From Streptomyces odontomachi (lineage in GTDB: Bacteria > Actinomycetota > Actinomycetes > Streptomycetales > Streptomycetaceae), in NCBI RefSeq assembly GCF_024435355.1, contig NZ_JAMJWG010000016.1:62001-126000 (forward strand): a DNA stretch of 64,000 nt, written 5' to 3'. A program made the translations under genes and the position numbers. Below the pieces are notes generated by a model, which was not told where the DNA came from, ran no database searches, and saw nothing but the letters and a program-made list of their open reading frames with translations. Of the stretch, positions 18,633-26,578 are shown one piece after another; positions within the stretch are counted from its first letter, which is position 1, and every line of letters begins with the position of its first letter.

Positions 18633-18804
18633 GCGGATTGGGCACCGGTCACGGCCTTGCCGGCCTCACCGGGCGAATTGCCCGATTTCTTCGTATTCTC
18701 GGCCGGAGGGCCGAGGCGAGGAACCCGCCACCACGGCGGCCGCGCCCGCACGCCCATCGCGGACACCCGGCCCGAGCCGGGCGAGCAGGGCGAGGAGGGC
18801 CCCG

Positions 18805-20256
18805 ATGCCGCTACACCACGGACCCGACCGGGACGGCCACCGTGCGGCCTCGGTGAACCCCTTCTACGGGGAGGCCGACCCGCTCAGCGGCATGACCGAG
18901 GCCCCGCCCAAGCACCGGCTCCCGGACGGCCCGCTGCCCCCCACCGCCGCGTACCGCCTCGTGCACGACGAGTTGATGCTGGACGGGAACTCGCGGCTCA
19001 ACCTGGCGACCTTCGTCACCACCTGGATGGAGCCGCAGGCCGGTCAGCTGATGGCGGAGTGCCGGGACAAGAACATGATCGACAAGGACGAGTACCCGCG
19101 CACCGCCGAGCTGGAGCGGCGCTGCGTGGCGATGCTCGCCCACCTGTGGCACGCGCCGGATCCCGCCGCGGCCGTGGGCTGCTCCACGACCGGGTCGAGC
19201 GAGGCGTGCATGCTCGCCGGGATGGCGTTGAAACGACGCTGGACACGGCGCGTCGAGCGGCAGGGCGGACGGGGTGGGCGGGGCGGCTCACGAGACGGAC
19301 GGGGGGCGGACGCCGGGAGGCGGCCGAATCTGGTGATGGGCGTCAACGTGCAGGTCTGCTGGGAGAAGTTCTGCACGTTCTGGGAGGTGGAGGCGCGCCA
19401 GGTGCCCATGGAGGGGGACCGCTTCCACCTCGACCCGACGGCCGCCGCCGAGCTGTGCGACGAGAACACCATCGGCGTGGTGGGCATCCTGGGCTCCACC
19501 TTCGACGGCAGCTACGAGCCCATCGCGGACCTCTGCGCCGCCCTGGACGACCTCCAGGAGCGCACCGGACTCGACGTCCCGGTGCATGTCGACGGTGCGT
19601 CCGGCGGCATGGTCGCGCCGTTCCTCGATCCGGACCTCGTGTGGGACTTCCGGCTGCCGCGGGTCGCCTCGATCAACACGTCGGGGCACAAGTACGGCCT
19701 GGTCTACCCGGGCGTGGGATGGGCGCTGTGGCGGTCGATGGAGGAGCTGCCGGAGGAGCTGGTGTTCCGGGTCAGCTACCTGGGCGGGGACATGCCCACC
19801 TTCGCCCTGAACTTCTCCCGGCCCGGGGCGCAGGTCGTCGCGCAGTACTACACGTTCGTACGGCTGGGCCGCGACGGGTACCGGGCCGTGCAGCAGGCCT
19901 CCCGGGACGTGGCCATGTCGCTGGCCGGGCGGATCGAGGAGTTGGGCGACTTCAGGATGCTCACCCGCGGTGACGAGCTGCCGGTGTTCGCGTTCACGAC
20001 GGCTCCGGAGGTGACGGCGTACGACGTCTTCGATGTCGCGCGCCGGCTGCGCGAACGCGGCTGGCTGGTGCCCGCGTACCCGTTCCCGGCGCACCGCCAG
20101 GACCTGTGCGTGCTGCGCATCGTCTGCCGCAACGGCTTCTCCACCGACCTGGGCGACCTGCTCCTGAACGACCTGGAGCTGTTCCTTCCGCAGCTGCGCG
20201 CCCAGTCCCGCCCGCTGACCCACGACCGGGCGGCGGCCACCGGCTTCCACCACTGA
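18805..20256 (+). CDS. gad: Glutamate decarboxylase
   Basis: PLP enzyme converting glutamate to GABA and CO2, consuming a proton. 483 residues from ATG at 18805 with GAGGAGG upstream. The PLP site is clear: HVDGASGG (about 261-268, Asp263 to pyridine N) and SGHK with Schiff-base Lys296. N-terminal FVTTWMEPQA and CSTTGSSEACMLAG are typical of group II decarboxylases. An unusual Gly/Arg-rich insertion occupies about 150-173, where homologues have a short loop. Divergent from the TipA-like gene; the two may share regulation. Confidence 0.93.
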   Translation: MPLHHGPDRDGHRAASVNPFYGEADPLSGMTEAPPKHRLPDGPLPPTAAYRLVHDELMLDGNSRLNLATFVTTWMEPQAGQLMAECRDKNMIDKDEYPRTAELERRCVAMLAHLWHAPDPAAAVGCSTTGSSEACMLAGMALKRRWTRRVERQGGRGGRGGSRDGRGADAGRRPNLVMGVNVQVCWEKFCTFWEVEARQVPMEGDRFHLDPTAAAELCDENTIGVVGILGSTFDGSYEPIADLCAALDDLQERTGLDVPVHVDGASGGMVAPFLDPDLVWDFRLPRVASINTSGHKYGLVYPGVGWALWRSMEELPEELVFRVSYLGGDMPTFALNFSRPGAQVVAQYYTFVRLGRDGYRAVQQASRDVAMSLAGRIEELGDFRMLTRGDELPVFAFTTAPEVTAYDVFDVARRLRERGWLVPAYPFPAHRQDLCVLRIVCRNGFSTDLGDLLLNDLELFLPQLRAQSRPLTHDRAAATGFHH

Positions 20257-20311
20257 ACCGCCATCCCGCCACACCGCTCCGCGCGCCGCGCGCCGCGCGC
20301 CGCAGCTACGT

Positions 20312-20910
20312 CTACGCCTCTGCCCCCGCCTGCTTCCGCTCCTGCTCCCGTTCCAGGACCACGAGGTCGATGGACGACCTGCCGTCCAGGGACTCCCGCA
20401 GGATGTCCGCGTGCCCGGCTATGGGGGTACCCCCTGCTCCTTAAGAGCTTGGGGGAGGGCGAACTCCTCGATGAGGTGGAGCACCAACCACCGCATCGAG
20501 ACGACGCCGTCCTTGGGGAACCAGGGCACCGGCGGCAGCGGGAAGGTGTCGTCGAGGCTGGGTACCGTGCGGATGAACTCCTCGGTCTCGCGGCGTACGT
20601 CGTCCCAGAAGGCGAGGACGCCCTGGATGGTCTCCCCCTCGACGAGGCGGAACCCCTCTGCCCAGGTGTCCTCGGTGCGCACCTTGTCGTTCGGCTTCTG
20701 CTGGGCCATCCGCAGCCAGTTCAGCTCGGCCTCGGCGGCATGCTTGACCAGCCCGGACAGCGACAGCTCGCTGGCGCACGGGTGCTCTGCCGCCTGCTGC
20801 TCGGTCAGGCCGAGCACGGCACGGCGGATGCCGCCGCGCTGCGCCTCGGCGAAGGCCAGCAGTGCCGCACGCTCGTCGCCGTGGGGTTCTGCGGGAACGT
20901 GAGTGACCAT
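20312..20910 (-). pseudogene. DinB-family (DUF664) gene interrupted by a short repeat element
   Basis: The intact part (20910 to about 20460) encodes a DinB-like four-helix protein including SELSLSGLVKHAAEAE (metal-site His) and FPKDGVVSMRWLVLHLIEEFA. Homologues continue with ...RHAGHADILRESLDG. Here a 38-nt element (20420-20457) lies at exactly that point and brings a stop codon, giving a 163-residue truncated product ending ALKEQGVPP. The missing C-terminus, AGHADILRESLDGRSSIDL onward, is still readable in another frame down to a TAG at 20312-20314. The last helix and a probable metal-binding His are therefore lost. DinB-like proteins often act as thiol-dependent transferases or of unknown role; loss of function is inferred. 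Start ATG 20910. Confidence 0.83.
20420..20457. mobile_element. 38-nt palindromic repeat inserted in the DinB-family gene
   Basis: The element begins TATGGGGGTACCCCC and ends GCTTGGGGGAG, with an internal near-palindrome GCTCCTTAAGAGC. It belongs with the elements at 4265-4306 and 7660-7698. Relative to the family protein it has replaced about six bases and shifted the frame by two. It is far too small to be autonomous, so it is most likely a miniature repeat moved or amplified by other means. Confidence 0.7.
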
Positions 20911-21096
20911 GGGGACCGCCTTCCAGGGCTGCCAGGGTTGCGGATGCAGGGCTTCGGGGATGTCACGGCGCCGGCACCACCCGGGCCGCCGCCGTTCTTC
21001 CCGGTGTCTGTGACGCTACGGCTCCTTGCGGCCAGATCCGGTCCGCAATCCCGGACGACCTCGCACGATCCCCTGAGAGACGGATCCGGGCTCCCG

Positions 21097-21171
21097 CAGA
21101 ACGCGCTCCTTCGAAACGCGCTCCCCCGGAACGCGCTCCCCCGGAACGCGCTCCCTCGGAACGCGCTCCTT
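21097..21171. repeat. Five tandem 15-bp repeats at the 3' end of the aldehyde dehydrogenase gene
   Basis: Units of consensus CGGAACGCGCTCCYY at 21097-21111, 21112-21126, 21127-21141, 21142-21156 and 21157-21171, with a partial sixth running into the ALDH stop codon. No protein product is expected downstream of the stop. The rest of the 260-bp gap (20911-21096) shows no gene. Confidence 0.75.
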
Positions 21172-22628
21172 CAGAACGGGAACGTCCGCCGGCCGTGCTG
21201 CACGGAGATCCACTTCTGGGTGGTGAAGGCGTCCACCATGTGCTCGCCGTTCAACCGCCCGAGCCCCGAGCGCTTCTCGCCGCCGAAGCTGACGGCGGGT
21301 TCGTCGTGCACGGTGCTGTCGTTGACGTGGATCATGCCCGTGTCGATCCGGCGGGCGAAGCGCACGCCGCGCTCGACGTCGGCGGTGTGCACGGCGCCGC
21401 TGAGGCCGTACGGGCTGTCGTTCACGATGCGTACGGCCTCGTCCTCGCCGTCGAAGGGGATGAGCAGCGCCACCGGGCCGAAGATCTCCTGGCGCAGTAC
21501 CGGGGAGTCCGGCGGCAGACCGGTCAGCACGGTCGGTTCGACGAGGTTGCCCTCGGCCCGGCCGGCGACCAGCGCGGTGCCGCCCTCGGCGAGCGACTGC
21601 GCCACGACGGCCGTGATCGCGTCGGCCTGGGCGGAGTTGATGACCGGGCCGATGACGGTCTCCGGGTCGCTCGGGTCGCCGGTCTTGAGCGCGGCGACCT
21701 TGGCGGTGAACTTCTCGGTGAACTCCTGCTCCACGGCACGGTCCACCAGGATGCGGTTGGCGGCCATGCAGACCTGGCCCTGGTGCACGTAGCGGCTGAA
21801 GACGGCGGCGTCGACGGCGTAGTCGATGTCGGCGTCGTCCAGCACGGTCAGGGCGCTGTTGCCGCTGAGTTCCAGGATGGCGTGCTTGAAGTGGCCCCCG
21901 CAGACCCTGGCGACATGGCGGCCCACCGCGTCGGAGCCGCTGAAGGAGATCACCTTCGGCACCGGGTGGTCGATCATCGCGTCGCCGATCTCGGCGATGT
22001 CGGTGATGACCACGTTCAGCAGGCCGCTCGGCAGCCCCGCGTCCTCGAAGAGCTTGGCGACCAGCGCCCCGCCGCAGATCGGCGCCTCCTCGTGCGGCTT
22101 GAGCACGACCGCGTTGCCGAGCGAGAGGGCGGGCGCGACGGACCTGACGGCGAGCAGGAAGGGGAAGTTGAACGGGGTGATGACGCCGACCACGCCCACC
22201 GGGACGCGGTAGACGCGGTTCTCCTTGCCGTCCACGGGTGAGGTGATGAGCCGTCCTTCGGCGCGCATCGGCAGGTGGACGGCCTCGCGGAGGAACTCCT
22301 TGACCAGGTGTACCTCGTACGCCGCGTTCAGCCGGGTGCTGCCCAGTTCGGCGACGAGGGCCTCGGTGATCTCCTGTTCGTGCTCCTCGACCACGAGCAG
22401 CGCATGCTCGAACACCAACCGGCGGGTGTACGGGTTGGTGGCGCCCCAGGCCTGCTGGGCACGCTCCGCCGCGCGGTAGGCGAGATCCACCTCCTCGACG
22501 GTGGCGGTGGTGATCGACGCGAGTTTCTCACCGTTGTAGGGATTGACGTCGATGTTGTCCCAGGATCCGCTGCCGCCCCGCCATTCGCCGTCGATGTACT
22601 GCCGGGCCAGGTCGGTGAAGAAGGACAT
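21171..22628 (-). CDS. Aldehyde dehydrogenase, benzaldehyde/vanillin type
   Basis: NAD(P)-dependent oxidation of an aldehyde to its acid. 485 residues from ATG at 22628, with AAGGGG upstream. Catalytic Cys287 lies in HQGQVCMAANR and the general-base Glu253 in LELSGNSAL. The cofactor loop is TPFNFPFLL (151-159, with Asn154). The Glu motif reads ELSGN instead of the common ELGGK/N. Length and VHDEPAVSFGGEKRSGLGR near the C-terminus fit aromatic aldehyde dehydrogenases, but the substrate cannot be fixed. Stands alone; repeated CTGCAG sites lie just upstream. Confidence 0.9.
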   Translation of the reverse strand: MSFFTDLARQYIDGEWRGGSGSWDNIDVNPYNGEKLASITTATVEEVDLAYRAAERAQQAWGATNPYTRRLVFEHALLVVEEHEQEITEALVAELGSTRLNAAYEVHLVKEFLREAVHLPMRAEGRLITSPVDGKENRVYRVPVGVVGVITPFNFPFLLAVRSVAPALSLGNAVVLKPHEEAPICGGALVAKLFEDAGLPSGLLNVVITDIAEIGDAMIDHPVPKVISFSGSDAVGRHVARVCGGHFKHAILELSGNSALTVLDDADIDYAVDAAVFSRYVHQGQVCMAANRILVDRAVEQEFTEKFTAKVAALKTGDPSDPETVIGPVINSAQADAITAVVAQSLAEGGTALVAGRAEGNLVEPTVLTGLPPDSPVLRQEIFGPVALLIPFDGEDEAVRIVNDSPYGLSGAVHTADVERGVRFARRIDTGMIHVNDSTVHDEPAVSFGGEKRSGLGRLNGEHMVDAFTTQKWISVQHGRRTFPF

Positions 22629-23013
22629 GTCATCCCCTTACTGCAGGAAAACACTGCAGAGTGCAGCCGCGCCATGCGCTATGGGCTGCATCGTACTTGT
22701 CATTCAAGTCGGTTGGACCGATGAATCGTGGGCGGCGTCAGGGACTTTGATGTGCTGTAAGCCGCTGTTCGGCCGGTCGAATCCGGCGCGTCTCCCGGGC
22801 GTCTCCGAGACGTCTTTCCGAGGGCCTGCCGGGCGACTCAAGGGACGTGCCACGGGGCGCGGAGAGGCGGAGGGGGTGGCGCGCTGCGGATCCCGCGTTC
22901 GGGTCGCGGGGGCAGGTGGGCGCAACGGCAGCGGGCCGTGGTGCGGAGCCGCTGGCACCGGCCGTTGGCGGGCGTGCGCAGGGCACGGGGCACGGGGCCG
23001 GGCGGGTGCCCGA
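22629..23013. promoter_or_regulatory. Upstream region of aldehyde dehydrogenase with repeated CTGCAG sites
   Basis: CTGCAG palindromes at 22641-22646 and 22654-22659, plus GTGCAG at 22661-22666, lie 13-38 bp before the ALDH start, overlapping the expected promoter. They could be operator half-sites for an unknown regulator. The remaining ~340 bp up to the XRE gene show no gene. Confidence 0.4.
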
Positions 23014-23907
23014 TCAGACCTGCTGGAGCAGGCTCCTGAGCAGATCACGGGTGTCGGCGGGGCCCGGGGCGGTCTGCTGGAGTTCGGTCATGGCGCGTTC
23101 GTACTGCTCGACGTCCTCGCGTTTGTCGAGGTAGAGGGCGCTGGTGAGCTGCTCCAGGTAGACCACGTCGGAGAGGTCGGACTCGGAGAAGCTGAGCATG
23201 GTGAACGCCCCGGACTCGCCGGCATGACCGCCCGCGCTGAAGGGCATGATCTGCAACGTGACATTGGGCCGCTCGGAGACCTCTATCAAGTGCTGCAACT
23301 GACCGCGCATCACGTCACGCCCGCCGTACGGCCGGTGCAGGGCGGCCTCGTCGAGGACGATGCGGAACTCGGGCGCGTTCTCCGAGACGAGTACTTTCTG
23401 CCGCTCGAGTCTCAGCGCGACACGGCGCTCGACCTCCGCGGCGGAGGCCCCCTTCATGCCGCGCGAGACGACCGCGTGCACATACGCCTCGGTCTGCACG
23501 AGACCGTGCACGAACTGCACCTCGTACAGCCGGATGAGGGAGGCGGCACCTTCCAGGCCGATGTAGGTCTGGAACCATCCGGGCAGTACGTCGGAGTAAC
23601 TGTGCCACCACCCGGCGACGTTGGCCTCCTTGACGAGCGAGAGCAGCGCCTCCCGCTCGGTCTCGTCGGCCACGCCGTAGAGCGTCAGCAGATCCTCGAC
23701 ATCCCTCACCTTGAAGCTCACCCGACCCAACTCCATGCGGCTGATCTTCGATTCGGAGGCACGGATCGTGTAGCCCGCTGCTTCGCGGGTGATACCGACC
23801 GCTTCCCGCAGCCGTCTCAGGTGCGAGCCCAGCAGGATGCGCCGCACCACCGAGCCCCCACCGGTGCCCGATGCCTGGGGATAGCCCCAAGACTGCCCTG
23901 CGGTCAC
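23014..23907 (-). CDS. XRE-family regulator with DUF5753 domain (WhiJ-like)
   Basis: 297 residues from GTG at 23907, with GGAGGG eight bases upstream. The N-terminal Cro/C1 helix-turn-helix is at about 25-80 (LGSHLRRLREAVGITREAAG...SKISRMELGR). The rest is the actinobacterial DUF5753 effector domain (LPGWFQTYIGLE, LYEVQFVHGLVQTEAYVHAV, MRGQLQHLIEVSERPNVTLQIMPF). Members such as WhiJ control development together with neighbouring DUF397 and ATP-binding (AbaA-like) genes, exactly the partners found here. It is divergent from the ATP-binding gene, and a 29-nt motif lies in the shared upstream region. Confidence 0.9.
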   Translation of the reverse strand: MTAGQSWGYPQASGTGGGSVVRRILLGSHLRRLREAVGITREAAGYTIRASESKISRMELGRVSFKVRDVEDLLTLYGVADETEREALLSLVKEANVAGWWHSYSDVLPGWFQTYIGLEGAASLIRLYEVQFVHGLVQTEAYVHAVVSRGMKGASAAEVERRVALRLERQKVLVSENAPEFRIVLDEAALHRPYGGRDVMRGQLQHLIEVSERPNVTLQIMPFSAGGHAGESGAFTMLSFSESDLSDVVYLEQLTSALYLDKREDVEQYERAMTELQQTAPGPADTRDLLRSLLQQV

Positions 23908-24070
23908 TTCGTCAGCCCTCCTACACCGTCTTCAGGATGCGAAGTCTGCCACTAAAACGCTCCACCCCGTACTCATCCGGTTACGGAAACAGAGAATCCA
24001 CGAAAGTGCACTACGGAAAGTTCCAGGAATAAATACTGCACAACCCGCGCGATGGCGAGCATACCGGGCA

Positions 24071-24099
24071 CGTGCACGTGCATCTGCCCTTGCATCTGC
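24071..24099 (+). promoter_or_regulatory. 29-nt motif upstream of the ATP-binding gene, shared with the DUF397 promoter
   Basis: CGTGCACGTGCATCTGC, three bases, then TGCATCTGC. The same 29-nt sequence, differing at two of the three spacer bases, appears in the same orientation upstream of the DUF397 gene (25124-25096). Distances to the starts are about 100 and 107 bp. It contains the self-complementary GTGCAC/CACGTG and a repeated GCATCTGC. A likely operator for the XRE regulator. Confidence 0.7.
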
Positions 24100-24198
24100 C
24101 CTACGCATTGGGAACGATGGTCACGCATCACATACCACGGCAGCACCACCGCAGCACGCCAGCAAGCGCTACGGCCGCGAAACCCGGGAGTGCCTCGC

Positions 24199-24687
24199 AT
24201 GGGGACGAAGAGATCGACCATGCTCGTCGATCCGTTAAGGCAGGGACTTCCTCCGCTCGATCCCGCGACGGCCTCCAGCGCTGCATCCTGCGCTCTGCAC
24301 GCACGCTACGAAGCGGTGCGTGACGCCCGGCAATTCACCCAACGAACCCTATACGGCTGGGGTTTGGCGAACCGCTTCGACGATACCTGTCTGGTCGTTT
24401 CCGAGCTGGTGACCAACGCCCTGAAGCACGCCTTGCCGTCGGACGCCATGTGCGAGGGAGAGCCGCCGGTCCGGTTGCACCTGATGCACTGGACGTCACG
24501 TCTGGTGTGTGCGGTACGCGATCCGAGCCAGGAGAGCCCGGTCGCGGTCGAGCCGGAGGCGGCGGACCTGGCGGCGGAGTCGGGGCGCGGCTTGTACCTC
24601 GTCGAGTCCTTCAGCGACGGATGGGGATGGCATCCGCTGGCGGGGGCGCTGCGCGGCAAGGTCGTGTGGGCGCTGTTCCACGTGTGA
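24199..24687 (+). CDS. ATP-binding protein (HATPase_c_2, RsbW/SpoIIAB-like), WhiJ-locus type
   Basis: 162 residues from ATG at 24199. GHKL-fold landmarks: N-box ELVTNALKH at 69-77, the G1 region around VRDPSQ (Asp108) and the Gly-rich GRGLYLVESFSDGWGW at 129-144. Such small stand-alone domains act as anti-sigma factors/serine kinases; many Streptomyces copies lie next to XRE and DUF397 genes. Codon 13 is TTA (24235-24237), the rare leucine codon read by bldA tRNA, which suggests translation late in development. The 29-nt motif lies ~100 bp upstream. Confidence 0.88.
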   Translation: MGTKRSTMLVDPLRQGLPPLDPATASSAASCALHARYEAVRDARQFTQRTLYGWGLANRFDDTCLVVSELVTNALKHALPSDAMCEGEPPVRLHLMHWTSRLVCAVRDPSQESPVAVEPEAADLAAESGRGLYLVESFSDGWGWHPLAGALRGKVVWALFHV

Positions 24688-24748
24688 CGCCGCCTTCCGC
24701 GCCCTCGAGTCGCCGTCCGGTCCGCCGCTTCAGACGGGAAGGGCGGGG

Positions 24749-24988
24749 TCAACCCGCCACGAGATGGTCGAACTCACCATCTTTGATGCCCAGCAGCATG
24801 GCTTCAATCTCGGCACGCGTATAGACCAGGGCCGGGCCATCGGGGTCCCGTGAATTGCGTACCGCCACTTCTCCCCCAGGCAGTTTGGCGAACTCCACGC
24901 ACGAACCCTGGGAGTTGCTGTGCCTGCTCTTCTGCCAGGCGACTCCGTGAAGCTCCGTGGCCGCCATGCCGTTGTACACGTGGTGCAC
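24749..24988 (-). CDS. DUF397 domain protein
   Basis: 79 residues. The start chosen is the GTG at 24988 because GGGGAG lies six to seven bases before it and homologues begin with a similar HVYNGMAATELHG; the ATG at 24967 is less well supported. The conserved DUF397 core WQKSRHSNSQGSCVEFA...VAVRNSRDPDGPALVYT is complete. DUF397 proteins accompany XRE/DUF5753 regulators and are thought to modulate them. Its promoter carries the same 29-nt motif as the ATP-binding gene, though the genes converge. Only 61 bp separate the two 3' ends. Confidence 0.88.
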   Translation of the reverse strand: MHHVYNGMAATELHGVAWQKSRHSNSQGSCVEFAKLPGGEVAVRNSRDPDGPALVYTRAEIEAMLLGIKDGEFDHLVAG

Positions 24989-25095
24989 AGGTTGCTCCCC
25001 GGTGGTGCAGTGGTCAATGTGGCGTTTGTTGCAGCGGTCAACTGCTTCGGAATCATAGCTGTGTCCACGTGTAAACGCATGGGCATATGCACCTT

Positions 25096-25124
25096 GCAGA
25101 TGCATGAGCAGATGCACGTGCACG
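25096..25124 (-). promoter_or_regulatory. Second copy of the 29-nt WhiJ-locus motif, upstream of DUF397
   Basis: Read on the minus strand it is CGTGCACGTGCATCTGC-TCA-TGCATCTGC; 27 of 29 positions equal the copy at 24071-24099. It is oriented toward the DUF397 gene and ends ~107 bp before its start. Confidence 0.7.
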
Positions 25125-25772
25125 CGATGTGTTCCACCGATTACAGCCGACACCCCTTGAAGTGCCGACCCTCGGTTGCCGCTTCCCCGGAATGAGGAAC
25201 ACAGTCCTGATTGCCTAAACAGCCCATCCAAGCCCCCTCGGGCGCTCCCCCGTTCGAAGAAACTGCCGCCCTGCTCAATAGAGACGAATAACACCCGCTT
25301 CTTGTTCCATCTCCCTCCTGCCTGGGACATCTGGCTCAATCCGACCCACGGAACTGCCCCCTCCAACCGGCCGCCGACACCTTCCGGACGGACCGGCGAA
25401 CCGGCGGTAAACCGGAGGGACCGGAGAGAAAGCGGAGGGACCAGAAGAGAAGTGCCGAGAAGCACCGGGAAGCACCATGAAGCGCCAACAAGCAGCCCGC
25501 AGGACCGAGCAGGGCCAAGAACCGCCAACCGCGGAAAAGCGAAAGAAAGCAAAGGTAGTCAAGGGGCCGGGTAACGAACTGGGGAATCCATTGAAGCGTC
25601 CGGACACCCGATGGAAGTGCTCGGATACTGACGGCATCGAAATGTTTCGCGGGACCGGAATCCGGTAGGCACCTATCGCCGGCCCGGGCGCTATGGAAGG
25701 TCGCGAAGGGCAGGGCGGGGCCGAGGAGTCAGGGCGCGGCGGAGCCGGTGGGCCACGAGGGGATACGGCGAC
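25125..25772. other. Gene-poor region with a purine-rich tract
   Basis: About 650 bp. From about 25400 to 25670 the + strand is rich in A and G (many GAAGC, AAAGC and ACCGGAGGGACC repeats) and lower in GC than the neighbours. The only forward open frame, 25477-25668, encodes a Lys/Arg/Gln-rich peptide without a ribosome-binding site or recognisable domain. I do not call a gene. Confidence 0.5.
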
Positions 25773-25810
25773 GGGCCGCGGTCCCCGTGGTGCTGCGGGG
25801 ACCGCGGCCC
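25773..25810 (-). terminator. Perfect 15-bp hairpin after the lipoprotein gene
   Basis: GGGCCGCGGTCCCCG at 25773-25787 and CGGGGACCGCGGCCC at 25796-25810 are exact reverse complements with an 8-nt loop, 72 bp beyond the lipoprotein stop. Confidence 0.75.
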
Positions 25811-25881
25811 GGTGGGCAGGTCGCGGAGTGCCGGCGGTCCGGCGGTGGGGACTGGTCGATTCGGTGCCGTCCCCGGAGGAG

Positions 25882-26388
25882 TCAGGAGGACGGCATGCCC
25901 GCCGTGGGGAGACCCTCGGGGAGCTGGCCGTCCTTGGACTTCGTGTACGACTCGTCGCCGAAGCCCTCCCAGCTGACCACCATCGTGGTGGCGTTGACGG
26001 ACTTGACCATGCCTTCGCCGCGGTCGTGGCCCTTGGTGCACTTGAGGTGGATCATCTTCATGCCCATCTCTTCGCCACCTGTGCCGCTACAGCTGTTGCC
26101 GTCCGACGCGAAGAGTCCGGCCTTGCCCTTGGTGATCACCAGCGCGACGGTGTTGCCACCGGTGGTCGCGACCCAACTGCCCTCGATGCTCCCCTTCGCG
26201 GCCTCGCCGCCGGAGCCGCCCGAGTCGTCCGCCGACTTGGACGGCGACGCGGTGGCGGACGACGAGCTGTCCGCGCCCTTGTCGCCGTCGTCGTCGCTGC
26301 TGCCGCAACCGGTCAGCACAAGAGCGCCGATCAGGCCGCCGGCGAGGGCGCCCAGCCGAACGCGTGCGGGCAGAGAAGCCGAAGTCAT
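25882..26388 (-). CDS. Putative lipoprotein
   Basis: 168 residues from ATG at 26388 with AGGGGGG upstream. The lipoprotein signal peptide ends in the lipobox LTGC (Cys28). A Ser/Asp-rich linker follows to about residue 65, then a small beta-rich domain with two further Cys (NSCSG and LKCTKG), which may form a disulfide. Anchored at the outer face of the membrane. No family recognised; single-gene unit with a terminator. Confidence 0.8.
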   Translation of the reverse strand: MTSASLPARVRLGALAGGLIGALVLTGCGSSDDDGDKGADSSSSATASPSKSADDSGGSGGEAAKGSIEGSWVATTGGNTVALVITKGKAGLFASDGNSCSGTGGEEMGMKMIHLKCTKGHDRGEGMVKSVNATTMVVSWEGFGDESYTKSKDGQLPEGLPTAGMPSS

Positions 26389-26578
26389 TGTGTCCCCCCT
26401 AGGCCTGAGCAAGGCAAGGTGATGGTGTGCGTACGGAGGTGGATCCGGCGGCCAGGACCGCCGGAGCGCATCTCCTGGTTGCAGCAAGTTATCAAGGCCC
26501 CCGCTGCGACCTTCCGAGTGCGGCGCGAAGAATCGGGGGACGTGCGGTGAGCAATCCTGACCGCTCCGGCACGAAGGA

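Noticed and set aside
25477-25668. 63-codon + ORF in the purine-rich tract
   Set aside because: No ribosome-binding site, simple Lys/Arg/Gln composition and no recognisable family.
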